Positions 16,538 through 25,077 of a stretch of DNA of 64,000 bases are shown here, in pieces. A program made the position numbers and the translations under genes. Position 1 is the stretch's first letter. Each line of letters begins with the position of its first letter. The stretch lies in the NCBI GenBank assembly GCA_004293365.1, contig RDYN01000058.1, positions 17,414 through 81,413 on the forward strand, read 5' to 3'. The notes beneath the pieces are model-generated. The model searched no databases, was not told the DNA's origin, and was given only the letters and a program-made list of their open reading frames with translations. This DNA is from Oscillatoriales cyanobacterium. Its GTDB lineage: Bacteria; Cyanobacteriota; Cyanobacteriia; Cyanobacteriales; Microcoleaceae.

Positions 16538-17467
16538 CTAATACACATGAATTGCTTTCATCATGTGATATGCAACTAGCAACTGCGTCAAAGCTAGCGG
16601 GTAACTTTGCAAAACTTCGCCAGTTGTGCCGATTAATTTGCCAATTTCCGGGTTGCCTTGGGCGCTGCAAAATCCGCGGAGGTGCGGCATTTCGTTGCAC
16701 AAAATCTTTTCCAGTTCGCTTACTTGCTCGCTGGTAGCGTGGGAATCTACTTCTAAAACATCTACTGGTTTGCCCATATCGCGATCGAGTCCCAAGCGAA
16801 TTGCAGGTTGCAAATTATCGCTACCTTGAGCTAAAATTTCAGTAAAATCGGGGTGAGGAATTGTCGGTCTCAGCACTAAACGGACGCTCAAATTTGATTC
16901 TTTGTCTGCTTCTGCCGGGTAAAAACTAACTACAACATCGGCAAATTTGCGCTGGGGGCGAATATAATTTTCTGAATCCGGTTCCCGCTTTTCCATTTCT
17001 GCAAGTACCTGTTCTTCGGTATAACCGCGCTTCATAATATCGCGCTTAACTTTCCACTGAGTTCGCAACTCTTCGGGGGGAGCAAGATATACTTTTACGT
17101 CGTAAGAATCGCGGATGGTTCGGGTTGAGTAACCCAGCAAACCTTCAACTATTACAAATTTTCCCGGCTTGATGTATTCCGGCGGATCGAATGTACCTGA
17201 GTGGTGGTTGTATATGGGTTTGAGTATTGCTTGGCCTGTACGCAGCAGGCTGAGGTGCTGCTGCATGATGTCGAGGTAATTGCAGTCGGGATGCAGTGCT
17301 GTGATCCCGATTTCGGCGCGCTGCTTTCTGTCGTACCTATGATAGTCGTCTGTGCAAATCACGGTGACATTTTCTGGCCCCAATACTTGGGCAATTCCCC
17401 GCGTCAGGGTGGTTTTGCCTGCTGCGCTGTCTCCGACAATACCGAGAATGATTGGTCGATCGCTCAT
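16538..17467 (-). CDS. Phosphoribulokinase/uridine-kinase family P-loop kinase
   Basis: 309 residues. The P-loop GIVGDSAAGKTTL, the acidic CTDDYHRYDRKQR, the PIYNHHSGTFDPPEYIKP segment and the VIVEGLLGY motif are as in phosphoribulokinase. Much of the rest differs from the Calvin-cycle PRK I would expect in a cyanobacterium: here the opening is MSDRPIILGIVGDSAAGKTT and the usual Prk regulatory cysteines are not evident. I read it as a PRK paralogue whose substrate is unproven. Start MSDRP at 17467 is preferred over an upstream in-frame ATG. It stands alone on the minus strand. Confidence 0.75.
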   Translation of the reverse strand: MSDRPIILGIVGDSAAGKTTLTRGIAQVLGPENVTVICTDDYHRYDRKQRAEIGITALHPDCNYLDIMQQHLSLLRTGQAILKPIYNHHSGTFDPPEYIKPGKFVIVEGLLGYSTRTIRDSYDVKVYLAPPEELRTQWKVKRDIMKRGYTEEQVLAEMEKREPDSENYIRPQRKFADVVVSFYPAEADKESNLSVRLVLRPTIPHPDFTEILAQGSDNLQPAIRLGLDRDMGKPVDVLEVDSHATSEQVSELEKILCNEMPHLRGFCSAQGNPEIGKLIGTTGEVLQSYPLALTQLLVAYHMMKAIHVY

Positions 17468-18092
17468 TGTTTTTACCCGGACGGACAATAGCAAATTTTT
17501 GGTTAATTTTAAATCTTATCAAAATTGTACTCGATTCGATCGCTAATCCCATGGTTTGACTTGCTCCCCTCCGGAATCTCCCCAATGTGTAAATTTTTTG
17601 TATTATTTCTTAATAAATTTCTGCATCGAAGTCTCACAGAGCATCTGATAAAAAAATCGCGCCCATTGCTCGATCGCCCGCCATGTCGATCGTACTTTTA
17701 AATCCGGCTATACTCAGAATTTCGGGGAAATTAGCCCCGCCAACTGTCCCGATCGTCTATGAGTGTAGTGCAAATTGCAGCAGCTTTGGAAATAGTGCGA
17801 TATGTTTGGTTTCAAAACGGGTAGCAAGCAGTCAATCCACTAGCCAGTCAATCAATCGACACGGAGGGCGATCGAATTTACCCGCAACATGAAGTTTTAG
17901 CCAAAGCTTTCGCCCGGCCTGACAAATTAGTATACATTTGAGTCAAGGAGCCATTCCTACATCAAAAATAGGGTCGATCGCTCTTTCTACCCTGCTGCAA
18001 CAAGTAGTTTTATGAAAAAAAGGTTTCAACGCACCGTGCGTAAGTTTTGAATTTAAACCAATCTTAAGTTTAACTAACTTTCTAGCAAGCTG
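17468..18092. other. Spacer, nothing recognised
   Basis: About 620 bp upstream of two divergent genes. Short frames exist but have no ribosome site or family resemblance. It probably holds promoters for the kinase at 17467 and the cyclase at 18093. Confidence 0.6.
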
Positions 18093-19226
18093 ATGAATGA
18101 ATTATCTTTTGAAAAATTTAGGGGCAGTATTTTAATTGTTGACGACAATCTTAACAATTTAGCGCTACTGGAGCGGATATTATCGAGGAAAGGCTATGAA
18201 GTACGACTTGCATCTAACGGCCAACTGGCGCTCGATTCTGTGGATTTGGCTCAGCCTGACTTAATTTTGCTAGATATTATGATGCCCGGTATGGATGGCT
18301 ATGAAGTTTGCAGTCGCTTGAAAGCTAGCGATCGCACTCGCGGCATTCCCATTATTTTTCTGAGTGCTTTGGTAGAACTTTCTAATAAACTGAAAGCCTT
18401 TAATGCTGGCGCCGTGGACTACATTACTAAACCTTTTGAAGCCGTAGAGGTGGTGGCTAGGGTTGAAAATCAATTGCGGCTGAGGGAACTCGAACTGCAA
18501 CTGAGGGATAAAAATAAGATGTTACAGCAGGAAATTGCCTTTCGGGAAGAGGCAGAAATTGAAACGCGGTTGCTGTTGGAAACAACCAAATTTCAGAAAG
18601 AAGAAATTGAAGAATTGCTATTAAATATTTTGCCTAAACCGATTGCCGATCGCTTGCAGGAAGGACAAAGCATAATTGCTGACAGCTTTTCGGATGTCAG
18701 CATTTTATTCGCAGATTTGGTGGAATTTACGAATTTTGCATCTCAAAAAAGTGCGACTGAAACAGTAAAAGTTCTCAATCAAATTTTTAGTCAATTCGAT
18801 CGGTTATCGTTAGAACACGGTTTAGAGAAAATCAAAACTATTGGTGATGCTTACATGGTAGTCGGCGGTTTGCCCCAAGCGCAGGAAAATCACGCTGCGG
18901 CGATCGCCCAAATGGCACTCGATATGCAAGCTGCTGTCGCTAGCTTCAATCTCAAACACAATCACAGCTTTAGTCTCCGCATTGGCATAAATATTGGTGC
19001 GGTGGTGGCGGGAGTCATTGGTTTAACTAAATTTAGTTACGATTTGTGGGGAGATACAGTGAATGTTGCTCACCGGATGGAATCAAACGGTATTCCGGGA
19101 GAAATTCAGGTGACTGCTGCGGTTTACGAGCGTTTGAAAGATAAATTTTCCTTTAAAATGCGCGGTGCTATTGAGATTAAAGGTAAAGGAGAAATGATGG
19201 CTTATTTGTTGCTCGGGCGAAATTAG
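18093..19226 (+). CDS. Response regulator with class III adenylate cyclase output
   Basis: 377 residues. The receiver domain (about 10-130) has acidic pair D17-D18, phospho-acceptor D61 (LILLDIMMPGMDGY) and KPF. A coiled coil follows (about 130-180), then a cyclase domain with LPKPIADRLQEG, metal-binding FADLVEFT, and KTIGDAYMVVGG. The base-selecting residues are Lys in EKIKT and Asp in YDLWGDTVNVAHRM, which is the adenylyl pattern (guanylyl enzymes have Glu and Cys). It should make cAMP under control of a phosphorelay. No partner kinase is adjacent, although the kinase at 20255 is a possibility. Confidence 0.92.
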   Translation: MNELSFEKFRGSILIVDDNLNNLALLERILSRKGYEVRLASNGQLALDSVDLAQPDLILLDIMMPGMDGYEVCSRLKASDRTRGIPIIFLSALVELSNKLKAFNAGAVDYITKPFEAVEVVARVENQLRLRELELQLRDKNKMLQQEIAFREEAEIETRLLLETTKFQKEEIEELLLNILPKPIADRLQEGQSIIADSFSDVSILFADLVEFTNFASQKSATETVKVLNQIFSQFDRLSLEHGLEKIKTIGDAYMVVGGLPQAQENHAAAIAQMALDMQAAVASFNLKHNHSFSLRIGINIGAVVAGVIGLTKFSYDLWGDTVNVAHRMESNGIPGEIQVTAAVYERLKDKFSFKMRGAIEIKGKGEMMAYLLLGRN

Positions 19227-20254
19227 TCATTGGTCATTAGTCATTGATCATTAGTCATTAGTCATTGGTGATTAGTCATTAGTCATTAGTCATTGGTCAT
19301 TAATCAGGAGTCATTAGTCAGTAGTCATTAGTGCTGTCCCCGCGATCGAACGTTATTAGTGAAGTGAAGTGAAGTCAAGTGCAAGCAGTTACCAATTACC
19401 AATTACCAATTCCCAATTCCCAATTACCAATTCTCATATATTAGATTTACTGAATTATGAAAAGTATTTTTAGGCACACAGCGTTGCCGTATTCATACGC
19501 AAAAAATCAGTGTTTTGCATTCATTTCAGGCATTTAATATTAACCGCATAAATTTATACGTAAGTAACCCACTCTAATCCCGATCGTCCCAGTATAAAAT
19601 ATTATTCCGTAGCAGCTCAGTGGAATTTTAGATCGAAAGCTCGAAAATTCTGCTGTTTATGCCCTAAGATAGATACACTAACTATTTTCAAGTTAATGTC
19701 TGGCTTGGGGTCAGCGAATATGGATGCAACAGTAGATGTAGTACATTTGACGGCCGTAATGCCTGGATATCGCCCGATCGCGCAATTTTACACCGATTTA
19801 TTCAACCGCTTTCGGGGCGGTTCGATAAATCCGCAAACCCGCCTGTAGCAAACCCTTGCAGTTTCCAAACCGGCGCGCAACAACCAAAAATCTCGATATT
19901 CCGGGTACAATTCCTGCCCGCAGTATAAAAGCCTACGCCCGCAGTTACCTATTTCTTGTGGACTTCCGCGAGGCGGTTGTGCCAGAATGCGATCGAGTTG
20001 GATCGGTGACAGTTAATTGCATTGCTCGAAATAGTCATCAAACAAACAGATATTCAAGGGCGAAATGGAAAGGAGGTGAGTTATTTTAAAATATATGAAA
20101 GATTTCTATCGGGTAACTTTTATTGATAGTAACCTGCCAGATAAAACGGATAAGATTTAGCATAAATAGACGCCGGGTTGATAATATTCCAGCCGCAATC
20201 CGAAGCTGATAGAGAGGGGGATGCTAACAAGATTTATGGGAAAATTGTGTTGCA
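19227..20254. other. Spacer with ATTAGTC heptamers
   Basis: 19227-19330 is a degenerate array of the 7-mer ATTAGTC/ATTGGTC. The rest is AT-rich with no clear gene. A 50-codon frame at 19696-19848 (MSGLGSANMDATVDVVHLTA...) and a 77-codon frame at 19856 are unsupported. I looked here for the missing front half of the kinase at 20255 and did not find it. Confidence 0.6.
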
Positions 20255-22654
20255 ATGCTAGTAACTATGATGCACAACTTTTACGATGCTCTGGCACATT
20301 TAGCTATCTATGAAGATGCCGCACCGACCAAGCGAAAACAAATCCTCAAACGTGTTTTTGTAATTCAAAAAAAACTCAAAGAATTCGCGCACCGTAACCC
20401 GAATAGTTACCAGCACAAATTCAATCTGGTTGAGGCAGAATGGCTTCGCGTTTTGGGGAAGACTACAGAAGCAATGGAACTTTACGATCGAGCTATTGCC
20501 GGAGCTAAAGCTAACGATTTTTTGAATGAAGAAGCTCTTGCTTGCGAACTCGCTGCTAAGTTTTACCTGTCATTGGGAAGAGAAAAAATTGCTCTTGTCT
20601 ACATGATAGACACCTATGATTGCTATGTACGCTGGGGAGATAGAGCCAAAATTGATGACTTAGAAAAATGCTATCCTCAATTGTTGTCAGCGATTTTGCA
20701 GCCTGCTAAACTCACTACAGATTCATTAGCAACTTTCGCGATACCTGTCAAACAAAATCAATCTATACCTTCATTGATTAATCCGTCTGTGTCGGCGACA
20801 GTCTCAGATTTCGGGAATTTTTCAACTTTGCTAAAAGCTTGTCAAGCGCTTTCTAGTGAAAGAGATTTGGATCAACTAATTGCCAAATTGATACAACTGG
20901 CGATGAGAAATACAGGTGTTGAGAAAGCAGTGCTGATTTTGCAAAACGGCAATCAATGGGAAGTTGCTGCTGCAAGAGCGATCGACAATTTGGGCGTCGA
21001 TCGGGCGATCGACTTATCATCCGCAACACTCGATGAAAACAGCGATATCCTGCCCCTAAAAATTGTTAAGTGCGTTAAAGAATTATTAAAACCTGTGATT
21101 TTGCGGGACATCCCTCAACAATGCGATTGGGATTGGGACTCCTACATCCTCAAATACCAACCGAAGAGCCTGTCGTGTTTGCCGATTCTCGATCGAGACA
21201 AATTAGTCGGCATTTTGTATCTAGAAAATCTGTTAACTGCAAAAGTTTTTACGCGCGATCGGCTGCAACATCTCAATCTCCTGTGTTCTCAAGCAGCCAT
21301 CAGTTTGTCAAATGCTCTGCTATATAAAAGCTCTCAGGATTACAGCCAACAATTAGAGCGAATGCTAACAAAAGTCAGCCGAACTGAAGCTCAGCTTGCC
21401 GAGCAAAAACAAATGCTGCAAGCGATTCTTGATGTCGCTCCGATTTGGATTTGGATGGTTAATACTCAGGGAAAAGTACAGTTTTTTAACAACACATTTT
21501 GTCAAGATGTGGGCGTGCCCCTGAGCGCTTTCCTAGCTGTGGATCATTACAAAGAGATACTGGGAGAGGATGCAGCCGGGTGTATGACTTCAGATGCCGC
21601 CTGCCTTGCCCAAGATTCGCCCCATTACTCCAGCGAAACTCTCACACTTGCTGACGGAAAACAACACTATTTAGAAGTCACGAAAGTGCAGTTAAAAAAT
21701 TACGAGGGCGAGACGATCGGGATTATTGGTTTGGGTGTTGATGCCACCGAGCGCAAGCACTCAGAAGAGCTTTTGCAAGAACAAAATAAACAGCTAGAAC
21801 AAACCTTAAAAGATTTAAAACAAGCCCAATTGCAACTCGTGCAAAACGAGAAAATGTCGGCTTTGGGTAATTTAGTCGCCGGAGTCGCCCACGAAATTAA
21901 CAATCCTATTGGGTTTATTTCGGGCAATTTAAGCGAAGCTAAAAGAAGTTTCGGGGATGTTATAGAACACTTAGAATTGTATCGCTCCGATGCACCCAAA
22001 TCGGAAATTGCCGACCATGCCGAAGAGATAGATCTCGATTATCTCTTGGAAGATTTACCGAAGATGATTGATTCCATGCAAGTCGGGTGCGATCGCATTT
22101 CCAGCATCAGCACCAGCCTCCGCACCTTTTCGCGAGGTGACAAAGACTACAAAGTTCCTTTTAATATTCACGAGGGCATTGATAGCGCCCTTTTGATTTT
22201 GAAACACCGTCTCAAAGCCAACGAACACCGCCCGCAGATCGAAGTTACCGCTAAATACGGCAGTCTTCCTAAAATCGAATGTTTTCCCGGTCAATTGAAT
22301 CAAGTTTTTATGAACTTGCTTGCCAATGCGATCGATGCCTTAGAAGAATCAAATTTAGGACGCAGTTTGAACGAAATTGCCGTCAATCCCAACCGGATCG
22401 CGATTTGCACTTCTCTACTGGGAGATGAACACATTAAAATTACAATTGCTGATAACGGAACCGGGATGTCAGAAGAAGTTAAAAAGCAGATATTCGACCA
22501 TTTGTTCACGACGAAAGGTGTCGGCAAAGGAACGGGATTGGGGTTGGCAATTGCCCATCAGATTGTGGTAGAAAAACATGGCGGCACTATCGAGGTGGAG
22601 TCGGAGTCTGGAGTTGGCACTGAGTTTGCGATCGTTTTGCCTGTGAGAGGATAA
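20255..22654 (+). CDS. Sensor histidine kinase resembling an N-terminally truncated HstK protein
   Basis: 799 residues. Residues 1-150 (HNFYDALAHLAIYEDA..., NEEALACELAAKFYLSLGRE) match the helical TPR-like tail of the AAA/STAND part of cyanobacterial HstK proteins. Those normally begin with a Ser/Thr kinase and a large ATPase, both missing here. A GAF domain (about 185-360), a PAS domain (about 390-500), a coiled coil, HisKA (GVAHEINNPIGFI, His546) and HATPase (MNLLANAIDAL, DNGTGM, GKGTGLGLAIAH) follow. It ends without a receiver. It should remain catalytically able. Start ATG at 20255 is the earliest in frame. Confidence 0.88.
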   Translation: MLVTMMHNFYDALAHLAIYEDAAPTKRKQILKRVFVIQKKLKEFAHRNPNSYQHKFNLVEAEWLRVLGKTTEAMELYDRAIAGAKANDFLNEEALACELAAKFYLSLGREKIALVYMIDTYDCYVRWGDRAKIDDLEKCYPQLLSAILQPAKLTTDSLATFAIPVKQNQSIPSLINPSVSATVSDFGNFSTLLKACQALSSERDLDQLIAKLIQLAMRNTGVEKAVLILQNGNQWEVAAARAIDNLGVDRAIDLSSATLDENSDILPLKIVKCVKELLKPVILRDIPQQCDWDWDSYILKYQPKSLSCLPILDRDKLVGILYLENLLTAKVFTRDRLQHLNLLCSQAAISLSNALLYKSSQDYSQQLERMLTKVSRTEAQLAEQKQMLQAILDVAPIWIWMVNTQGKVQFFNNTFCQDVGVPLSAFLAVDHYKEILGEDAAGCMTSDAACLAQDSPHYSSETLTLADGKQHYLEVTKVQLKNYEGETIGIIGLGVDATERKHSEELLQEQNKQLEQTLKDLKQAQLQLVQNEKMSALGNLVAGVAHEINNPIGFISGNLSEAKRSFGDVIEHLELYRSDAPKSEIADHAEEIDLDYLLEDLPKMIDSMQVGCDRISSISTSLRTFSRGDKDYKVPFNIHEGIDSALLILKHRLKANEHRPQIEVTAKYGSLPKIECFPGQLNQVFMNLLANAIDALEESNLGRSLNEIAVNPNRIAICTSLLGDEHIKITIADNGTGMSEEVKKQIFDHLFTTKGVGKGTGLGLAIAHQIVVEKHGGTIEVESESGVGTEFAIVLPVRG

Positions 22655-22689
22655 ATTATATAGCCTTTCGAGCGAAACATGAGGTATGA

Positions 22690-22740
22690 CTGGGCATAGG
22701 GCATAGGGCATAGGGCATAGGGCATAGGGCATAGGGCTTA
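22690..22740. repeat. Heptamer array GGGCATA
   Basis: About six to seven tandem copies of the 7-bp unit between the kinase stop and the next gene. Confidence 0.85.
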
Positions 22741-22850
22741 CGACATACCTCACTTTTTTGAGAACCGCTATAATTACAATCAAATATTTTTTGGGCGATC
22801 GCGTGATAAAATCTAATTTTACCAGTCAATTCTATTGGAGGGTTTTTTAA

Positions 22851-23447
22851 ATGCCCTACAGCCAATTTAGGCTCGAACAAATCAAGTCAGAATTTGGAAT
22901 AACTCTCTGCGAGCAATTCGGACTTTTTGCAGAGATTCCAGATGTGAGCTACAGCCAGTTTTTGTCCGAAACCCTAGAGTACAATATTCCGCTAGCTTTG
23001 GCAATTAACTCGGAAAAATCTCGGTCTGAAATGATTGTAGCGCCAATCTTGATTGAACTCAGAAAACAATTTGACAATGGAATAGGCTTATTTTCAGGAA
23101 AAGATTTTACGGTAGATAGCCTGAGAGGTTTAAACGGATTTTGCGATTTCCTGATTAGCAAATCGCCGGAACAGTTAATTATCGAAGCGCCCGTTATTGC
23201 TTTAGTCGAAGCGAAAAATGATAATATAGAATCTGGTTTGGCTCAATGTATGGCTGAAACGATCGCAGCTCAGTTGTTTAACCAACAAAAAGGTAATGAA
23301 ATTAAGAAGGTTTACGGAGTTGTGACAACGGGCAGTCTGTGGAAATTTATGCAGCTAGAAGAGCAAACTATATCTATCGATATAAATGAGTATTTTGTGG
23401 GCAATCCTGGCAAAATTATCGGTATTTTGAGAAGTTTTATTGAATAA
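22851..23447 (+). CDS. Conserved hypothetical with PD-(D/E)XK-like features
   Basis: 198 residues with a good ribosome site (TGGAGGG) upstream of ATG. The centre reads GFCDFLIS, about 27 residues, then VIALVEAKND. An acidic residue before a beta-strand and an ExK motif is the layout of PD-(D/E)XK nuclease-fold proteins. A helix GLAQCMAETIAAQLF follows, as in restriction-like proteins. I recognise it as a cyanobacterial conserved protein but not by name. Nuclease activity is an inference from the motif only. No methylase is nearby. Confidence 0.65.
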   Translation: MPYSQFRLEQIKSEFGITLCEQFGLFAEIPDVSYSQFLSETLEYNIPLALAINSEKSRSEMIVAPILIELRKQFDNGIGLFSGKDFTVDSLRGLNGFCDFLISKSPEQLIIEAPVIALVEAKNDNIESGLAQCMAETIAAQLFNQQKGNEIKKVYGVVTTGSLWKFMQLEEQTISIDINEYFVGNPGKIIGILRSFIE

Positions 23448-23464
23448 CCTTGTACAATTTGTTT

Positions 23465-23520
23465 GTAGTGAGGACTTGAGTCCTCGGATTGATGCGGACT
23501 GAAGTCCGAACGATCAAACC
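23465..23520. repeat. GTAGTGAGGACTT palindromic repeat, degenerate copy
   Basis: GTAGTGAGGACTTGAGTCC followed by GGACTGAAGTCC. An imperfect member of the family seen at 31252-31301 and 40504-40560. Confidence 0.65.
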
Positions 23521-23532
23521 TTTTCTAATTTA

Positions 23533-23862
23533 CTAAGTTGGTAAGTTCAATTTGATTATTTGTCCAACTGATACTTCGTGTTTGTGAGTTGCTACTACCA
23601 CGGCGCCTTCTAATCGCGGATCGTAACATCCAACCCAAGCGGCAGGATGGCATTCGTGCACTAAATACCCGTACAGCCAAATTGCTCCTCTACCTTCTAT
23701 GACAATTCCTTGGCTGAATTGAACATTTTGAGGGATTTTCAAACCTTGTAAATCTTCGGGTGTGATAATACCGTCTTGAGTTGTAATTCGCAAGCGTAAA
23801 TGTTGGTAGGCTAAACCGTCTTGAGTTTGATTGGGGATTATTGTTAATTCAATAGGATTCAT
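23533..23862 (-). CDS. csx3: Csx3/Crn3 family protein (CRISPR-associated ring nuclease) without CRISPR context
   Basis: 109 residues. The sequence contains ITPEDLQGL, GIVIEGRGAIWLYGYLVH and ECHPAAWVGCYDPR, then GAVVVATH, the hallmark core of Csx3. The active-site spacing His-x2-His-x8-Asp-x-Arg is intact (His69, His72, Asp81, Arg83). In type III CRISPR systems Csx3/Crn3 degrades the cyclic tetra-adenylate signal. I chose ATG 23862 because family homology starts there. An upstream ATG at 24000 would read through a repeat array. No cas genes or CRISPR array occur in the window. Confidence 0.85.
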   Translation of the reverse strand: MNPIELTIIPNQTQDGLAYQHLRLRITTQDGIITPEDLQGLKIPQNVQFSQGIVIEGRGAIWLYGYLVHECHPAAWVGCYDPRLEGAVVVATHKHEVSVGQIIKLNLPT

Positions 23863-23890
23863 TGGATGCACAAATGTTGAATGCGGTTGT

Positions 23891-24044
23891 AAGGAAGTTC
23901 GGCAACGGATTCTGTAACGGATGTAACGGATGTAACGGATAGAAGGAAGTTCGGCAACGGATTCTGTAACGGATGTAACGGATGGAAGGAAGTTCGGCAA
24001 CGGATTCTGTAACGGATGTAACGGATGTAACGGATAGAAGGAAG
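23891..24044. repeat. Three direct repeats of a 50-bp unit containing GTAACGGAT
   Basis: AAGGAAGTTCGGCAACGGAT followed by two or three GTAACGGAT steps occurs three times in a row just upstream of csx3. There are no unique spacers between units, so this is not a CRISPR array. Confidence 0.85.
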
Positions 24045-24123
24045 AAGGCTTATAGTAGCTCGTTTTTCAGCTATCTGTATTTGACTTTTAATTAGGTGGA
24101 TTTAGTTAAAATCATATACCTTT

Positions 24124-25077
24124 TTAGGGTAAATTGGCAATTCGATCGCCCACCTTCAATCCCAACTCGGCCGCCCTGCCACCTTTGAGCTCGATCACTC
24201 CGTCAACGGGAACATCGGGGCCGTAGTTGGGGCAGGCGTCGCTGAAACAGGGCGGTACGTTGGGAATTATCGCCTGCACGATGCCTTCGCGCAGAAAAAT
24301 CATATCGAGATCGATTTGCACGTTTCTCATCCAGAAACGCACGTTTCGCGCTGGGGCGATCGGGAACAGCATTCCCCTGTCATCGGGCAATTCTGTGCGA
24401 AACATTAACCCAATTGCTTGTTCTTGGGGAGTTTTTGCCACTTCTAGCCCGATCGCGCCCGCGCCCACAATCGCATTCACCGAAACTGGCAAAAGTTGAC
24501 CCGTATCTATCCCGCCAAACAGCGATATAAAGTTGGATTCAGTCAGATTAAATCTTCCCGAAATGACTCCTAAATAGTTGCCAGAATTTTTATTTTGCAT
24601 CACAGTTTGGTTATCAGAAACAGAAATATTCAAATCGCTAAACTTTATGCCTTCTGTCAAGACAATTTTATCATTGCCGCTGCCAAAATCTGCAATTACA
24701 TCGGCTTGGGCGACAGTAGGTGCAGGGGATGTATTTTCTAGCACAAATAAATCATCGCCGGCGCCTCCTGTCAAGATATCTTTGCCTTCGCCGCCGATTA
24801 GCAAATCGTTACCCCGATCGCCATTAATCGCATCTTCACCTTGTCCTCCATAGATTGTATCGCTACCCTGGCCTCCAAACAGCGTATCGGCGCCTTCGTT
24901 TCCGGCGATCGAGTCATTGTCGCGATCGCCAAAAATTAGGTCGTTCCCCGCCAAACCTTGAACAGTGTCATTCGCCGCAAATCCTCTCATCGTATCGTTT
25001 CCGGGAGTTCCCAGGAGAAAATCGAAGCCGAAAGTACCGCCGATGTTAACCATTTTGCGTTTAATGATGCGTTTCAT
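24124..25077 (-). CDS. RTX calcium-binding repeats fused to a DUF192 domain
   Basis: About 317 residues. The N-terminal half has RTX nonapeptides (GGxGxDxux; e.g. GGQGSDTIYGGQGEDAING, GGAGDDLFVL), which bind Ca2+ and usually mark type I secretion. A linker strand region follows, then a complete DUF192 domain (GLMFRTELPDDRGMLF, VRFWMRNVQIDLDMIFL, GVIELKGGRAAELGLKVGDR). DUF192 proteins normally carry only a signal peptide. ATG 25077 overlaps the end of nadE by 17 bp; ATG 25053 is just downstream of that stop. RTX signals are normally C-terminal, so this order is unusual. Confidence 0.82.
   Translation of the reverse strand: MKRIIKRKMVNIGGTFGFDFLLGTPGNDTMRGFAANDTVQGLAGNDLIFGDRDNDSIAGNEGADTLFGGQGSDTIYGGQGEDAINGDRGNDLLIGGEGKDILTGGAGDDLFVLENTSPAPTVAQADVIADFGSGNDKIVLTEGIKFSDLNISVSDNQTVMQNKNSGNYLGVISGRFNLTESNFISLFGGIDTGQLLPVSVNAIVGAGAIGLEVAKTPQEQAIGLMFRTELPDDRGMLFPIAPARNVRFWMRNVQIDLDMIFLREGIVQAIIPNVPPCFSDACPNYGPDVPVDGVIELKGGRAAELGLKVGDRIANLP

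Noticed and set aside
19856..20089. 77-codon plus-strand frame upstream of the HstK-like kinase
   Set aside because: It has no ribosome site and is not similar to the expected kinase or ATPase segments.
23891..24044. Possible CRISPR array next to csx3
   Set aside because: The units are contiguous with no unique spacers of constant length.
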